DNA of 64,000 nt from an uncultured Eubacteriaceae bacterium (GCA_945867155.1 CAMBHL010000007.1:52497-116496); one strand, 5' to 3'; positions 10,405-20,943 are shown, counted from the first letter of the stretch. Notes: a model not told the origin generated them from the sequence alone. Numbers and translations are program-made.

Positions 10405-12897
10405 ATGGACAATAACGAAACGAATCAGCAGATGCCAGTGGCAAAGGCTTTAAAAGACGTTAAAATCGAAGATGAAATGAAGAACTGCTACATTGATTAC
10501 GCGATGAGCGTTATCATTGGGCGGGCGCTGCCGGATGTCCGGGACGGGCTCAAACCGGTCCACCGCAGAATTCTTTACGCGATGCACCAGATGGGCATGA
10601 CCCCGGACAAGCCCTTTAGAAAATCGGCGCGTATCGTCGGGGAAGTTTTAGGGAAATACCATCCTCACGGCGACTCTTCAGTTTATGACGCCATGGTGCG
10701 CATGGCCCAGGATTTCTCAACCCGCTACCTGACCGTCAACGGTCAGGGGAACTTCGGCTCCATCGACGGCGACGGCGCAGCCGCCATGCGTTACACCGAA
10801 GCGAAGATGAGCAAGATCAGCGTGGAAATGCTCCGGGACATCAACAAGGATACCGTCGACTTCATCGACAACTTCGACGGCTCAGAACAAGAACCGTCGG
10901 TGCTGCCGGCCCGTTTCCCCCACCTTCTGGCCAACGGCTCCCAGGGGATTGCCGTCGGGATGGCGACGAACATTCCGCCCCACAACTTAGGGGAAATCTG
11001 TGACGGCACCATCGCCTACATCGACAACCCGGACATCACCGTGGACGAACTCATGCAGACGATCAAGGGGCCGGACTTCCCGACCGCCGGGGTCATTCTC
11101 GGAAAAGGGGGCATTCGCGATGCCTACGCCACCGGCCGGGGCCGGATCAAAATCCGTTCCAAAGTGGACATTCAGCAGACCAAGCGGGGCAAGCAGCAGA
11201 TCATCGTCTCTGAACTCCCCTACATGGTCAACAAGGCGAAGCTCATTCAGAAAATCGCCGAACTGGTCAAAGACAAGACTGTGGAAGGCATCACCGACAT
11301 CCGGGACGAAACGGACCTGAAGCACGGCATCCGCATTGTTATCGACCTCAAGCGGGACACCAACGCCACGATCATTTTGAATCAGCTGTACAAGCACACC
11401 CAGCTTCAGGACACCTACGGGGTCATCATGCTGGCCCTGGTGGACGGCGCGCCGAAAATTTTAAACCTCAAGCAGATCCTGTACTACTACGTGGAACACC
11501 AGAAAGAAGTGGTGGTGCGCCGCACGAAATTTGACCTGAAGAAGGCCGAAGCCCGGGCCCACATTTTGGAAGGCTACCGGATCGCTTTGGACAACATCGA
11601 CGCGGTCATCAAGATCATCCGGGAATCCCGGGATGCGAAAATCGCCAAGGCCCGCCTCATGGAAAACTTCACCCTGACGGACATTCAGGCCCAGGCCATT
11701 CTGGACATGCGTCTCCAGCGTCTGACCGGTCTCGAACGGGAAAAGATCGAAGAAGAATACGCGGCGCTTGAAAAGAAGATCGCCGAATACAAAGCCATCC
11801 TCGCCGACGAACAGCTGGTGCTCAACATCATCAAGGATCAGCTCCGGGAACTCAAGGAAAATTACGGCGACCCACGCCGCACTTCTTTTGACATCGACAT
11901 GGACGACTTTGACATGGAAGACCTCATCAAAGAAGAAGAAGTGGTTGTGACCATGACCCACATCGGCTACGTGAAGCGCATTTCCGCCAATACCTACCGG
12001 TCCCAGAAACGGGGCGGCAAAGGCATATCGGCATTGTCGACCCGGGAAAATGACTTCATTGAGCACATCTTCACGTGTTCGTCCCACGACGACCTGCTGT
12101 TCTTCACGAACAAAGGCAAGTACTACAACCTCAAGGCCTATGAAATTCCCGTGGGCGGCCGCACGGCCCGGGGTACGGCGATCGTCAACATCCTGGATCT
12201 GGACAGCGATGAAAACATCACGACGATGATTCAGATCAAAGATTTTGATGATCCAGGCAAGTATCTCGCCATGGCGACCCGCCAGGGCCTGATCAAGAAG
12301 ACGCCCCTTTCGGATTATTCTTCGAGCCGGAAAAACGGCATCAACGGCATCAAGCTCAAGGAAGACGACGAACTCATCAACGTGCGCATCGCCGACGACA
12401 GCGAAGACATCGTCATGGGCACCCACGAAGGCTACGCCATTCGGTTCCACGTGGCGGATATCCGGCCTACCGGCCGCACCTCTATGGGCGTGCGGGGCAT
12501 CAACCTCCGGGCTGATGACGAAGTGGTCGGCATGGACATCCTGTCCGATACCAGCGACGTGCTCTGTGTGTCGGAAAAAGGCTACGGCAAGCGCACCCCG
12601 GCGGAACAGTACCGGATTCAGAACCGCGGCGGCAAAGGGGTGCAGACCTATAAATGCTCGAAGAAGACGGGCAAACTCGTCGGCTTCAACGTCATCGAAG
12701 ACGGCGGCGAAATCATGATGATCAACAACGAAGGCATCGTGATCAAGCTCAAGACCGACGATATCTCCCAAATCGGGCGCTCGACCCAGGGGGTCCGGCT
12801 CATGCGCCTCAAAGGGGACGAACGGATTGCGACCATCTGCAAGGTGCAGAACGAAGAGCCCGAAGACGAAGAACAGATTGATATGCTGGATCAGTAA
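10405..12897 (+). CDS. gyrA: DNA gyrase subunit A
   Basis: DNA-breaking subunit of gyrase. 830 residues: winged-helix/tower core with the catalytic tyrosine in MRYTEAKM, then the beta-pinwheel C-terminal domain with GyrA-box KRGGKGI near residue 540 and a second RGGKGVQTY repeat. The quinolone region reads [10 protein letters not shown], keeping Ser and Asp at the usual resistance positions, i.e. a susceptible-type sequence. Acidic tail. 13 nt after gyrB; same operon. Confidence 0.98.
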   Translation: MDNNETNQQMPVAKALKDVKIEDEMKNCYIDYAMSVIIGRALPDVRDGLKPVHRRILYAMHQMGMTPDKPFRKSARIVGEVLGKYHPHGDSSVYDAMVRMAQDFSTRYLTVNGQGNFGSIDGDGAAAMRYTEAKMSKISVEMLRDINKDTVDFIDNFDGSEQEPSVLPARFPHLLANGSQGIAVGMATNIPPHNLGEICDGTIAYIDNPDITVDELMQTIKGPDFPTAGVILGKGGIRDAYATGRGRIKIRSKVDIQQTKRGKQQIIVSELPYMVNKAKLIQKIAELVKDKTVEGITDIRDETDLKHGIRIVIDLKRDTNATIILNQLYKHTQLQDTYGVIMLALVDGAPKILNLKQILYYYVEHQKEVVVRRTKFDLKKAEARAHILEGYRIALDNIDAVIKIIRESRDAKIAKARLMENFTLTDIQAQAILDMRLQRLTGLEREKIEEEYAALEKKIAEYKAILADEQLVLNIIKDQLRELKENYGDPRRTSFDIDMDDFDMEDLIKEEEVVVTMTHIGYVKRISANTYRSQKRGGKGISALSTRENDFIEHIFTCSSHDDLLFFTNKGKYYNLKAYEIPVGGRTARGTAIVNILDLDSDENITTMIQIKDFDDPGKYLAMATRQGLIKKTPLSDYSSSRKNGINGIKLKEDDELINVRIADDSEDIVMGTHEGYAIRFHVADIRPTGRTSMGVRGINLRADDEVVGMDILSDTSDVLCVSEKGYGKRTPAEQYRIQNRGGKGVQTYKCSKKTGKLVGFNVIEDGGEIMMINNEGIVIKLKTDDISQIGRSTQGVRLMRLKGDERIATICKVQNEEPEDEEQIDMLDQ

Positions 12898-12917
12898 AAA
12901 AATAAAGGGGAAAAACC

Positions 12918-13568
12918 ATGAAAAAATTGATTTCGATTTCGATGCTCAGCGCGGACTTCACGCGCCTGGGCGCCCATTTGCAGGAAGCTGAAAAAGCCGG
13001 CACTGACTGGCTGCACGTGGACATCATGGACGGCCACTTTGTGCCGAACATAACCATGGGGCCGGATCAGGTGGCCCAGATCCGAAAGACGGTGGATCTG
13101 CCCTTCGACGTTCACCTGATGATCACCCATCCCCTGTCCTACATCGAACGCTTCGCCAAAGCCGGCGCTGACACCATCACCGTTCACGTGGAATCGCCGG
13201 ACGACACTGACGCCTGCCTCGACGCCATTGAAAAATTCGGCTGCCACCCGGCGGTGGTTATTTCGCCGGAAACGCCGGTTGACGCCGTAAAGCCCTACCT
13301 CGACCGGGTGGACATGGTGCTCGTCATGGGGGTTCATCCCGGCTTCGGCGGTCAGTCCTACATTCCGGAAACCACGGACCGGCTCAAGGCCATCCGCCAG
13401 ATGATCGATGCGGCTGGCCGGGACATCCGCCTGGAAGTGGACGGCGGCGTGAACTTCAAGACCCTGCCGGAAATTCTCGATGCCGGCGCCGACACCATCG
13501 TGTCGGGCTCCTGCCTGTTTAAAGGGGACATCGCCGAAAACATCCGGAAATTTAAAAAACTGTTTTAA
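12918..13568 (+). CDS. rpe: Ribulose-phosphate 3-epimerase
   Basis: Interconverts ribulose-5-phosphate and xylulose-5-phosphate in the pentose phosphate pathway. 216-residue TIM barrel with SMLSADF, HVDIMDGHFVPN, DVHLMI and the C-terminal EVDGGVN and GSCLFKG phosphate-binding loops. Metal-binding His and Asp residues are all present. 20 nt after gyrA with GGGG ribosome site; ends at a bidirectional terminator. Its position behind gyrA is unusual; it is often near the stk/rsgA genes. Confidence 0.96.
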   Translation: MKKLISISMLSADFTRLGAHLQEAEKAGTDWLHVDIMDGHFVPNITMGPDQVAQIRKTVDLPFDVHLMITHPLSYIERFAKAGADTITVHVESPDDTDACLDAIEKFGCHPAVVISPETPVDAVKPYLDRVDMVLVMGVHPGFGGQSYIPETTDRLKAIRQMIDAAGRDIRLEVDGGVNFKTLPEILDAGADTIVSGSCLFKGDIAENIRKFKKLF

Positions 13569-13577
13569 AATAAAAAG

Positions 13578-13611
13578 CCTGATTCATGAAAAACATGAAT
13601 CAGGTTTTTTT
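13578..13611 (+). terminator. Bidirectional terminator between rpe and the UbiB-like gene
   Basis: CCTGATTCATG, five-base loop, CATGAATCAGG, with A-run before and T-run after the stem. Serves the two convergent genes. Confidence 0.9.
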
Positions 13612-15247
13612 AGAGTTTGTGTTTGGGAAAGAACGGCAGTCTTTTGCGCTTTTTCCGCCAGCTGCGGTAGACGCTGTAGAGGGTGCCGCCCCCGAGAACC
13701 AGGGCGCCGAGGTAGCCGACGAAGGCCAGGGCGGGAATGCCGAGAATCCGGGGCGTCATGGCCGTGGTGGCCAAAAAGCTCGACGACAGCAGCAGCGCGG
13801 CGGTGATGATGGCCAGCACCAGGCGGTTGACCATTTTCGTGATCTTTTTGATCGGCGCTTCGCTGCCGACGATTTCCAAATTGATTTTGCTCTGCCCCTT
13901 CAGGGTGGTTTCCGAGAGATTTAACAGGCTTTCGGGCAGCTTCAGGGAATGGGTGCCGGCGCTTAAGAGGCCCCGGCTCAGTTTTTCCGCAGTGGTCTTC
14001 AAGTCGATGTTTTCGATGGACGGCTTGATGACGTGCTGCTGCATCACGCTGACGATGCTCGCGTGGGGGTCCAGGCGGGCGACGACGGTTTCCAGGGTCA
14101 TAACCCCCCGGACCAGCATGGTGATGCCCCGGGGCATTTGGATGTGGTTTTGGTTGCAGATGTGAAGGAGATCCTGGAGAAAATCCGACAGGCTCATCTC
14201 GCCGATGTCCACGCTGCCGTATTCGTCCATAAGGTCTGACAAGTCGCCGTAAAGGCGGGGGTGGTCGATGGGACCGTCGTGGTCCCCGAGGTTTAAGACC
14301 ACGGTCTTGATGGCGCGAATGTCCTTTTTCGCCACGGCGGCGATGGCTTCCCGGAAGAGTTCACAGTCCCGGCGGCTCAGGGTGCCCATCATGCCCAGGT
14401 CGATCCACACGATTTTACCGTCGTGGATGCGGATGTTTCCGGGATGGGGGTCGGCCTGGAAAAAGGCGTCGTCGACGATCTGCTTGATGTAATTTTCTTC
14501 GAGCTTCAGGGCGATTTCCCCGAGGTCGTACCCTGCTTCTTTGAGGCGTTCAGTCTCGTCGATGTCGACGCCGTCCATGTAGGACATCATGAGGACTTTT
14601 GATGTGGTGTAATGCTTGAAGATTTTCGGGCTGTCCACGTAGCGGATGTCCCGGTTGTTGTGCATGAACACTTCCGCGTTGTGGCCTTCGTTCATGAAGT
14701 CCATTTCCTGGCGGGCCGTCGCAGCGACTTCTGAGAGCACCATTTTAAAGTCGATGACGTCTCCGGTGATGCCGGTGCGCTGGATCAGTGAGGTGAGCTG
14801 GCTCAAAATCGACAGGTCGATGCGCATGGTTTCGTCGATGCCCGGCCGCTGAACCTTGACGACCACCGGGGTGCCGTCAAGAAGAATGGCTTTGTGCACC
14901 TGGGCGATGGACGCCGAGCCCAGGGGTTCGTGGTCGATGTGGGCGAAGATTTTCCGCAGGGGCTGGTTGTAGGCCGACTCGAGCACTTCGGCGATGGTCT
15001 GAAAGGGCAGGGGCATGACGTTGGTGCGCAGCTTTGCGAGCTCTTCACAGTAGGCTTCGGGAAGGACGTCCTGGCGCATGGACAGAATCTGCCCGATTTT
15101 AACAAAAACCGGACCAAGTTCTTCGACAATGGCCCGGAGTTTTTCGGGAGTAATCCCTTCTTTAATTTTGTGCTTAGATAAAATGCCTAGGATCTCCCGC
15201 ACGCGTTTTCGGCGGTAGCCCCTAGGCAGTTTTTTTGAATCGTTCAT
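13610..15247 (-). CDS. UbiB/ABC1 (AarF) family atypical kinase
   Basis: Member of the ADCK/UbiB protein-kinase-like family, whose proteins are membrane ATPases tied to lipid or isoprenoid metabolism; the substrate here is unknown and no ubiquinone is expected in an anaerobe. 545 residues. The KxGQ extension reads [14 protein letters not shown], the Ala-rich loop is ASIAQVHKA, the nucleotide Lys is in VVVKVQRPG, the catalytic region has DPHPGN and the metal Asp in IDLGMMG. Two hydrophobic helices close the C-terminus. It follows a phasin-like gene by 9 nt, a pairing seen repeatedly for this family. Confidence 0.88.
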   Translation of the reverse strand: MNDSKKLPRGYRRKRVREILGILSKHKIKEGITPEKLRAIVEELGPVFVKIGQILSMRQDVLPEAYCEELAKLRTNVMPLPFQTIAEVLESAYNQPLRKIFAHIDHEPLGSASIAQVHKAILLDGTPVVVKVQRPGIDETMRIDLSILSQLTSLIQRTGITGDVIDFKMVLSEVAATARQEMDFMNEGHNAEVFMHNNRDIRYVDSPKIFKHYTTSKVLMMSYMDGVDIDETERLKEAGYDLGEIALKLEENYIKQIVDDAFFQADPHPGNIRIHDGKIVWIDLGMMGTLSRRDCELFREAIAAVAKKDIRAIKTVVLNLGDHDGPIDHPRLYGDLSDLMDEYGSVDIGEMSLSDFLQDLLHICNQNHIQMPRGITMLVRGVMTLETVVARLDPHASIVSVMQQHVIKPSIENIDLKTTAEKLSRGLLSAGTHSLKLPESLLNLSETTLKGQSKINLEIVGSEAPIKKITKMVNRLVLAIITAALLLSSSFLATTAMTPRILGIPALAFVGYLGALVLGGGTLYSVYRSWRKKRKRLPFFPKHKL

Positions 15248-15256
15248 CGGAATGCG

Positions 15257-15631
15257 TTATTCAGCTTTTGCTTCGTCAGCTTCGTCATCGACGACGTCGG
15301 CTTCTTCGACGTCTGCAGCTTTTTCGTCCTGTTTTTGATTGAGTTTATTTTTCAGGGCTTCGAGCTCTTCGTCGGACAAATTGTCGACGGCTTTGAGCAC
15401 GTCGTCGAATTTTGTCTGTCTCTTGAATTTTTCCCGGGTCGCGTTGACTTTTTCTTTGACGTTGTGCTTCAGTTCTTCGTTGACGACCTTGCCCTGTTCC
15501 ACGGTCAATTCGCCCTTCTGCACGCAGTAGTCCACGACTTGTTCGGCTTTTTCAGCGGTGATGGCGGCAGCGCCTACACCAGCTAACAGGATTTTCTTAA
15601 ATTCATCTCCAAAATTTAAACGGCTGGCCAT
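15257..15631 (-). CDS. Phasin/PhaF-like coiled-coil protein
   Basis: 124 residues, no enzyme motif. N-terminal amphipathic helix with a short AGVGAAAITAEKA stretch, then a long charged helix predicted to form a coiled coil, and an acidic D/E-rich tail. This matches polyhydroxyalkanoate-granule-associated-like proteins that travel with UbiB-type kinases in Firmicutes without any PHA synthase, so the phasin label describes shape more than function. AGGAGGTG ribosome site. Cotranscribed with the kinase. Confidence 0.7.
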   Translation of the reverse strand: MASRLNFGDEFKKILLAGVGAAAITAEKAEQVVDYCVQKGELTVEQGKVVNEELKHNVKEKVNATREKFKRQTKFDDVLKAVDNLSDEELEALKNKLNQKQDEKAADVEEADVVDDEADEAKAE

Positions 15632-15675
15632 TTTGGCACCTCCTTGTTTTTGATTTTGATCTCACATTCATTATA

Positions 15676-16182
15676 TCACGATTGTTCCGCTTGTTCTGCT
15701 TTTGAAGCGAAATTGCGAAGATAATGGCGTTCCAGCTCCAACAGCTTCTTCTTGATTTCCACCCCGCCGGAATAGCCGGTCAAAAGGCCGCTGGTGGCGA
15801 TGACCCGGTGGCACGGAATGATGATGCTGAGCGGATTTTTATTGTTGGCCCGGCCCACAGCCCTCGGGGCTGACGGATTGTCGATGGCATCGGCGATGTC
15901 TTTGTAGGATTTGATTTCGCCGTAGGGAATTTCCCGCAGCACCTTCCAGACCTTTTTCTGGAACGCCGTGCCTCTGGCGTTGAAAGACAGATCAAAGGAT
16001 TCCCGTTTGCCGTCGAAGTATTCCTGGAGTTGTTTTTTTGTTTCCTCCAGAATCGGGCGAGTTTCTGTTTCTGGAATATCTTTGTTCTTCACCCATTTAA
16101 CCCGCAGCAGCACATCTTCCGTGGATTCTAAAAGCAGCAGGCCAAATGGTGGTTTGAAATAATTGATGTAATGTTCACTCAT
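15676..16182 (-). CDS. ogt: Methylated-DNA--protein-cysteine methyltransferase
   Basis: Suicidal repair of O6-alkylguanine by transfer of the alkyl group to its own cysteine. 168 residues with the C-terminal core: IPYGEIKSYKDIA helix-turn-helix, the asparagine hinge region AVGRANNKNP, and the active-site PCHRV. The N-terminal half is a short ribonuclease-like domain without the Ada metal site. Strong GGAGGAAAGG ribosome site. Single gene unit, reading away from tRNA-Gln. Confidence 0.94.
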   Translation of the reverse strand: MSEHYINYFKPPFGLLLLESTEDVLLRVKWVKNKDIPETETRPILEETKKQLQEYFDGKRESFDLSFNARGTAFQKKVWKVLREIPYGEIKSYKDIADAIDNPSAPRAVGRANNKNPLSIIIPCHRVIATSGLLTGYSGGVEIKKKLLELERHYLRNFASKAEQAEQS

Positions 16183-16292
16183 TTCCTTTCCTCCTCAGGA
16201 AAACTCTATACGTCTAGCTTATATTTTATACAATTCATAATAAAATGGCAAGGGTTTCACTATTAAAACAGAGAAATCGTTCCCAAAAACCC

Positions 16293-16323
16293 ATAAAAAA
16301 AACAGACGCCGACAGACGTCTGT
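16293..16323 (-). terminator. Terminator of tRNA-Gln
   Basis: Leftward: ACAGACG, 8-nt loop, CGTCTGT, then eight or more T. Located 30 nt past the tRNA 3' end. Confidence 0.85.
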
Positions 16324-16353
16324 TCACACACCCGATCTGGATGTTATGATCAA

Positions 16354-16428
16354 TGGCGGGGGTAGCAGGATTCGAACCTGCGGATGATGGAGTCAGAGTC
16401 CATTGCCTTACCGCTTGGCGATACCCCT
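16354..16428 (-). tRNA. tRNA-Gln (anticodon CUG)
   Basis: 75 nt with encoded CCA. The anticodon stem ATGGA/TCCAT holds loop CTCTGAC, giving anticodon CUG for codon CAG. D-arm GCCAAGCGGTAAGGC and T-arm GCAGG-TTCGAAT-CCTGC are canonical. The first acceptor pair is A1-C72, a mismatch; a weak 1-72 pair is normal in bacterial tRNA-Gln, but A-C is unusual. Strong promoter upstream and terminator downstream. Confidence 0.95.
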
Positions 16429-16446
16429 ATTTCAAATACGGATGTT

Positions 16447-16476
16447 ATTATAAACGATATCGGCAGGGGTTGTCAA
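16447..16476 (-). promoter_or_regulatory. Promoter of tRNA-Gln
   Basis: On the minus strand a perfect TTGACA (16471-16476) and a perfect TATAAT (16447-16452) are separated by 18 nt, with the -10 about 18 nt before the tRNA 5' end. Confidence 0.88.
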
Positions 16477-16506
16477 GCCAATTATGCAAATAAGATCAAA
16501 AAAATG

Positions 16507-17499
16507 TTAAGTTCTGGACTGATGCGCCGACTGTTTCTTGAGCATCCGGATGTCGTTGCCGGTAAAGCGCAGGGCCTTGAAATAGCCGGTCATGCGGGAG
16601 GCCAGACGGGTGTTGTACCGGGACTGGATGGCCTTCGGCGTGAGGTTTGATGAGATGATCATCTTGTCGCCGCCTAAGATCCGGTCGTTGATGATTTGGA
16701 AGAGCTGGTCGTCGGAAAACGCGGTCTGGTATTCGGCGCCCAAATCGTCGATGATGAGGAGGTCGCAGGTCAGAAGGCTCGTGTACAAGGCACCGTCGCC
16801 GCTGTTGGCGATGTTTTCCCGGACGAGGTCGATGAGGTGTTCCGCCGTGATGTAGATGACGTTTTTCTGCCGGGCGATGAGGGCGTTGGCGACGCAGTTG
16901 GACAAAAAGGTCTTCCCGAGACCCGGCCGTCCGTAAAACAGAAAGCTGTCCTGCTCATGTTCGAAATGGTCGCAGTAGCGCATCATCAGGGTTTTCATCG
17001 CCCCCATGTACGCCCGGGGACTTGGGCCCTGGGCCGGTTTTTCGTCGGGATAATAAGCCAGATTGAAGGTATCGAAGTTTTCATTCCGGGCTTTGGGCCG
17101 GAGGTCGAAACGGGAAAAGGCCGCGTCGGTCAGGGCCTGGACCAGGCAGTGGCACGGGGCGCCGTTCTGGTAGCCTGTGTCCTTGCAGTCGGGACACAAA
17201 TAATGAATGGCGAGGTCTTCTGGGTTCAGACCGCTTGCTTTGAGCAGGGCCTCTTTTTTCTGCTGAAGCTCGGCCAGGGTCTGGTCGTAAGCGGCTTTGG
17301 CTTCGGGGTCCCCTTTGAGCCGGGCCCGGACCAGCGCCGTGCCGGCCAAATCCCGCCGGCGCTTGAGGTCCGCCAGTTCCGGAACGCGCTTTTCAAGGGC
17401 CTGAATGCGCTGATGCTCCCGGAACAAGTGGCGGCTCCGTTCATTGAGAAAGCCCTCAATGACGGTCTGAGGAGTTTGAATTGGCTTGTTCATTTTCAT
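16507..17499 (-). CDS. dnaI: Primosomal protein DnaI / DnaC-type helicase loader
   Basis: AAA+ ATPase that loads the replicative helicase onto DNA at oriC. 330 residues: helical N-terminus, a zinc-binding stretch CPDC...CHC near residues 127-145, then an AAA+ core with Walker A GRPGLGKTF and Walker B LLIIDDLGAEY, and a C-terminal arginine-rich sensor region. The ATG at 17499 has GGAGG 7 nt upstream, so the gene overlaps the end of the DnaD gene by 44 nt and is translated from a ribosome site inside it. The DnaD-DnaI pairing indicates the Firmicutes primosome. Confidence 0.93.
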   Translation of the reverse strand: MKMNKPIQTPQTVIEGFLNERSRHLFREHQRIQALEKRVPELADLKRRRDLAGTALVRARLKGDPEAKAAYDQTLAELQQKKEALLKASGLNPEDLAIHYLCPDCKDTGYQNGAPCHCLVQALTDAAFSRFDLRPKARNENFDTFNLAYYPDEKPAQGPSPRAYMGAMKTLMMRYCDHFEHEQDSFLFYGRPGLGKTFLSNCVANALIARQKNVIYITAEHLIDLVRENIANSGDGALYTSLLTCDLLIIDDLGAEYQTAFSDDQLFQIINDRILGGDKMIISSNLTPKAIQSRYNTRLASRMTGYFKALRFTGNDIRMLKKQSAHQSRT

Positions 17500-18541
17500 C
17501 GATGAGCCTCCATAAAGATTGGGTATCCTGATCGGCGAGGGCGTCGATTAAATCCTCGCGTTCTTTCAAATCGGAATCGGCTGCGGCATCAGCAGCTGTT
17601 TCCTGTGTTTTCGGCCGGGCGTTTTTCCGGAAGGTCTCCCCTTCTTTTTCGACCCCTTCCAAAGTGGTGATCCCGCTCTGGTACCACCGGGTCAGAATGC
17701 CGTCGACGTATTTTAAATTCGGTTTGGACGTCCGGTTCAGGGCCGCTTCGACGATTTCAGGCTTGAACTGGTAGGTGTCAAACCACTTGTCGATGAGCTT
17801 GCGCTCCGAGCGCATGGGGCTGCGGTGCTGCCCGAGCACGCCGAGCACTTTGTAGTAGCGCTTCTGGCGGGTTTTGGACTCGGCGATGTACACCTCCGCG
17901 TCTTCGTAGGTGATGACCCCGGCGTCGTGCCAGCCGTCGGCGACCCGGTCCATGTACCGGCACGTCTGCTTCTGGGTGAAAGCCGTGCCCTTGCCGGCGA
18001 TGTGGTTCATCGCGTATTCCGCGAGGAGCACGACGGTTTCCGGCTCAAAATGATAATCTTTGAGGTAGCCGGACAAAGTCGACAAGGTGGTCAGGGACAA
18101 GGGGGATTTGAACATCTCTTCGATTTTGTCGAACATCCCCTTCACCCGGGCTTCCTGTTCGGTTTCAGGTTTGGGATCAGGGGCGGTGTTTTGGACGGCG
18201 GTTTTCTGGGGATTGAGCAGCTGGGCCGGAATGCTGAAATAATGCACTTCGGCCCGGCCGCTGTCGTTGTAGTGCACCGACAGAATGCCCTGCTGCTGCC
18301 AGTAGTCCCAGGCTTTGCGCACGTCCCCTTCGGTGATGTGGAGTTCCTCGGAGAGGAGCTCGTTGTCGATGGGCACCGCCGCCTTGGAGAAGCACTGTTT
18401 GAGGCCGTAGAGGTAGACCTTGACGTAGTCCCCGTTGGCCTGGGGCATGTACACATTGATAAAGACATTTTCCACCGGCGTGATGCCGTAATTTTCGTAG
18501 GCTTGATCGAAGACAAACTTCGTCGAATGCTGATTATCCAT
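17456..18541 (-). CDS. DnaD/DnaB-domain primosomal protein
   Basis: Replication initiation protein that remodels DNA at the origin and recruits the helicase-loader complex. 361 residues: N-terminal winged helix (ELHITEGDVRKAWDYWQQQG) and two DnaB_2 (DnaD C-terminal) domains, about 130-215 and 230-305, the second containing the YxxxIxxxW-type signature YVDGILTRW. A low-complexity acidic tail follows. Overlaps dnaI. Could be called dnaB or dnaD; the two-domain form combines features of both Bacillus proteins. Confidence 0.88.
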   Translation of the reverse strand: MDNQHSTKFVFDQAYENYGITPVENVFINVYMPQANGDYVKVYLYGLKQCFSKAAVPIDNELLSEELHITEGDVRKAWDYWQQQGILSVHYNDSGRAEVHYFSIPAQLLNPQKTAVQNTAPDPKPETEQEARVKGMFDKIEEMFKSPLSLTTLSTLSGYLKDYHFEPETVVLLAEYAMNHIAGKGTAFTQKQTCRYMDRVADGWHDAGVITYEDAEVYIAESKTRQKRYYKVLGVLGQHRSPMRSERKLIDKWFDTYQFKPEIVEAALNRTSKPNLKYVDGILTRWYQSGITTLEGVEKEGETFRKNARPKTQETAADAAADSDLKEREDLIDALADQDTQSLWRLIDENEQANSNSSDRH

Positions 18542-18610
18542 TTCCGCTGACCATCCTTAATTTTTGACTATTATAACACAGTCCGCCTAAAAAGAAATAT
18601 CTTCAAATCG

Positions 18611-18638
18611 TTGATAATTTAGGGGATTGTGATATAAT
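18611..18638 (+). promoter_or_regulatory. Promoter of murA
   Basis: TTGATA (18611-18616), 16-nt spacer, TATAAT (18633-18638) preceded by TG at the extended position. The transcript would start near 18645, about 90 nt before murA. Confidence 0.75.
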
Positions 18639-18697
18639 ATCACCAGTTTAAAAATGCGAATAAAAAGTCAATTGAGATTGGATAAAGAAAGAAGATA

Positions 18698-18725
18698 AGC
18701 GGGTCAAGTTTTTGCCCGCTTTTTT
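18698..18725 (+). terminator. Terminator-like hairpin in the murA leader
   Basis: AGCGGG, 11-nt loop, CCCGCT followed by TTTTT, lying between the murA promoter and its ribosome site. It looks like an intrinsic terminator in the 5' leader and could attenuate murA or end a short leader RNA. Confidence 0.7.
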
Positions 18726-18736
18726 GAAAGGTTTGA

Positions 18737-20023
18737 ATGATCATGGATAAATTTATTATTGAAGGCGGATATCCCCTGAAAGGGGAAGTGCAGATTACGG
18801 GCGCGAAGAACGCGGTGCTGGGACTGATCCCGGCGGCCCTTTTGAGTCGCAATGTTGTGACCATCGACAACGTGCCGAAGATCGACGACGTGCGGAAGAT
18901 GGTAGACATCTTAAAGCGCATCGGCGCGAAGGTGGACTGGCACGACGACGTGCTGACCATCGACTCTCGGGATGAGCTGTCCTACGACTGTGAACCCTAT
19001 CAGGACGAAATCGGTGAAATGCGCGCATCCTACTATCTTTTAGGTGCCCTCCTCGGCCGTTATCACCACGCGATTGTCCCCCTGCCCGGGGGCTGCAACA
19101 TCGGTGACCGGCCCATCGACCAGCACATCAAGGGATTTGAAGCCCTGGGCGCGGACGTGACCATCGAACACGGCTGCGTGAAGATGAAAGCCGACGCCCT
19201 CAAAGGCACGAACATCTACATGGACGTCGTGTCTGTCGGGGCCACGATCAACGTCATGCTCGCCGCAGTGCTCGCCGAAGGGCGCACGGTGATCGAAAAC
19301 GCCGCTAAGGAACCCCACATCGTTGACGTGGCGAACTTCCTCAATAAAATGGGCGCGAATATCAAAGGGGCCGGCACTGACACCCTGCGCATTACCGGCG
19401 TCGAAGCTCTCCACGCCTGTTCTTATTCCGTGGTGCCGGACCAGATCACGGCAGGCACGTACATGATGGCAGCGGCCGCGACCAACGGCGATGTCCTCGT
19501 CAAAGGCATCATCCCGAAACACATGGAAAGTGTGACGGCGAAACTCAAAGAAATGGGCGCGGCGGTGGAAAACGTCAACGGGGACTGCCTGCGGGTCAGC
19601 CACGACGGCCGCCTCAAGGGCTGCCACGTCAAGACCCTGCCCTACCCGGGCTTTCCGACCGATCTCCAGCAGCCGATGGCGGTGCTCATGTCCATCGCCG
19701 ACGGCAACAGCCAGCTCCACGAAAGCATTTTTGAAAACCGGTTCAAATACGTGGACGAACTGCGCAAGATGGGCGCGAAAATCACGATCAACGGCCGCAC
19801 GGCTATGATCGAAGGGGTGCCGGAACTGTCAGGCACGAAAATTGCGGCGACTGACCTCCGCGCCGGCGCAGCCATGGTCATCGCAGCGCTGGTGGCCAAT
19901 GGCCGGTCGGAAATCACTGGTTTGAAGTTCATCGACCGGGGCTACGAAAACCTCGAAGAAAATTTCAGAGCCCTCGGCGCGAAAATCCGCCGGGTGCATG
20001 TGGACAAACCGGCTGAAGACTAA
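18737..20023 (+). CDS. murA: UDP-N-acetylglucosamine 1-carboxyvinyltransferase
   Basis: First committed step of peptidoglycan synthesis: adds enolpyruvate from PEP to UDP-GlcNAc; target of fosfomycin. 428 residues, two inside-out alpha/beta barrels. The Lys-Asn pair is in [10 protein letters not shown], the active-site cysteine in [13 protein letters not shown] (fosfomycin-sensitive type), and the catalytic Asp region in [11 protein letters not shown]. Start at 18737 is 5 nt from an AAAGG; a second ATG two codons later is the more usual N-terminus. Monocistronic. Confidence 0.96.
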   Translation: MIMDKFIIEGGYPLKGEVQITGAKNAVLGLIPAALLSRNVVTIDNVPKIDDVRKMVDILKRIGAKVDWHDDVLTIDSRDELSYDCEPYQDEIGEMRASYYLLGALLGRYHHAIVPLPGGCNIGDRPIDQHIKGFEALGADVTIEHGCVKMKADALKGTNIYMDVVSVGATINVMLAAVLAEGRTVIENAAKEPHIVDVANFLNKMGANIKGAGTDTLRITGVEALHACSYSVVPDQITAGTYMMAAAATNGDVLVKGIIPKHMESVTAKLKEMGAAVENVNGDCLRVSHDGRLKGCHVKTLPYPGFPTDLQQPMAVLMSIADGNSQLHESIFENRFKYVDELRKMGAKITINGRTAMIEGVPELSGTKIAATDLRAGAAMVIAALVANGRSEITGLKFIDRGYENLEENFRALGAKIRRVHVDKPAED

Positions 20024-20046
20024 ACACGATACTTAAACAAAGCTTT

Positions 20047-20075
20047 ACGCCCCTTTGCGGGGCGTTTGCTTTTTG
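20047..20075 (+). terminator. Terminator of murA
   Basis: ACGCCCC, five-base loop, GGGGCGT, then TTTGCTTTTT. Confidence 0.85.
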
Positions 20076-20129
20076 CGTCGTTTTAAGGATTTCCAATTAA
20101 GATAAAAAAACACAGTGAGGCAAGCATTT

Positions 20130-20918
20130 ATGAAATTTTGCAGTCTGTACAGCGGTTCCTCAGGCAACTGTCTGTTTGTCGCCCACGGCGCGACTCGGCT
20201 CCTCGTGGATGCCGGGCTGTCGGGGAAAAAGATCGAGCAGGGCCTGGCGTCTATCGACGAACTGCCGGCGCAGATCGACGGGATTCTCGTCACCCACGAA
20301 CACCGAGACCACATTCACGGTGTCGGGGTGCTGTCCCGGCGCTACGATCTGCCGGTTTATGCCAACGCCGCCACCTGGGAAGCCATGGCCGGGGATATCG
20401 GCAAAATCAAGGGCCATAACATCCGGCTGTTCGCGACCGGCGTGCCCTTTGACATCGGCGATCTCGAGATCGGCACCTTTTCGATCTCCCACGATGCGGC
20501 GGACCCGGTGGGCTTCACCTTCGACAGCGGCAGCCACACCATCGGCATCGCGACGGACACCGGTGTGGTGTCCTCAGAAGTCAAAGCGGCCTTGTCAGGG
20601 CGGGATCTCGTGGTCCTTGAAAGCAACCACGACACCGCGATGCTCGAAACGGGACCCTACCCCTATTATTTGAAGCACCGCATCGCCAGCGACGTCGGGC
20701 ATCTGTCCAACGACACGGCTGGAGACACGGCAGTGGCCCTGGCGGAAAGCGGTGTCAAGCAGATTGTTCTGGCCCATTTAAGCCACGAAAACAACCTGCC
20801 GATTCTGGCTTATCAGGCGACTCAGAATTTCTTCAAGCGCGCGGGGATTTCCGAAGGAGACACCCGGGTCGCCGTGGCCCGGCGCCACGAGCGTTCCAGC
20901 CTCTTCGAACTGGGCTGA
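20130..20918 (+). CDS. walJ: MBL-fold hydrolase WalJ/YycJ
   Basis: Metallo-beta-lactamase fold protein of the YycJ family, a double-strand DNA exonuclease in the family's studied members and linked to cell-wall/division coordination. 262 residues with the HxHxDH zinc motif THEHRDHIHG near residue 55, an HDAADPVGF region and the AHLSHENN His further on. I start at 20130 (MKFCSLYSGSSGN) with GTGAGG 9 nt upstream. As in many Firmicutes an HtrA-like gene follows, but here no walRK genes are in sight. Confidence 0.9.
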   Translation: MKFCSLYSGSSGNCLFVAHGATRLLVDAGLSGKKIEQGLASIDELPAQIDGILVTHEHRDHIHGVGVLSRRYDLPVYANAATWEAMAGDIGKIKGHNIRLFATGVPFDIGDLEIGTFSISHDAADPVGFTFDSGSHTIGIATDTGVVSSEVKAALSGRDLVVLESNHDTAMLETGPYPYYLKHRIASDVGHLSNDTAGDTAVALAESGVKQIVLAHLSHENNLPILAYQATQNFFKRAGISEGDTRVAVARRHERSSLFELG

Positions 20919-20943
20919 AAAAGATGAGATAAAGGAGCAGGAC

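Noticed and set aside
11461..12771. 436-codon open frame opposite gyrA
   Set aside because: Antisense shadow of GC-rich gyrA codons; no ribosome site and no recognisable fold. The same holds for long frames opposite gyrB and murA.
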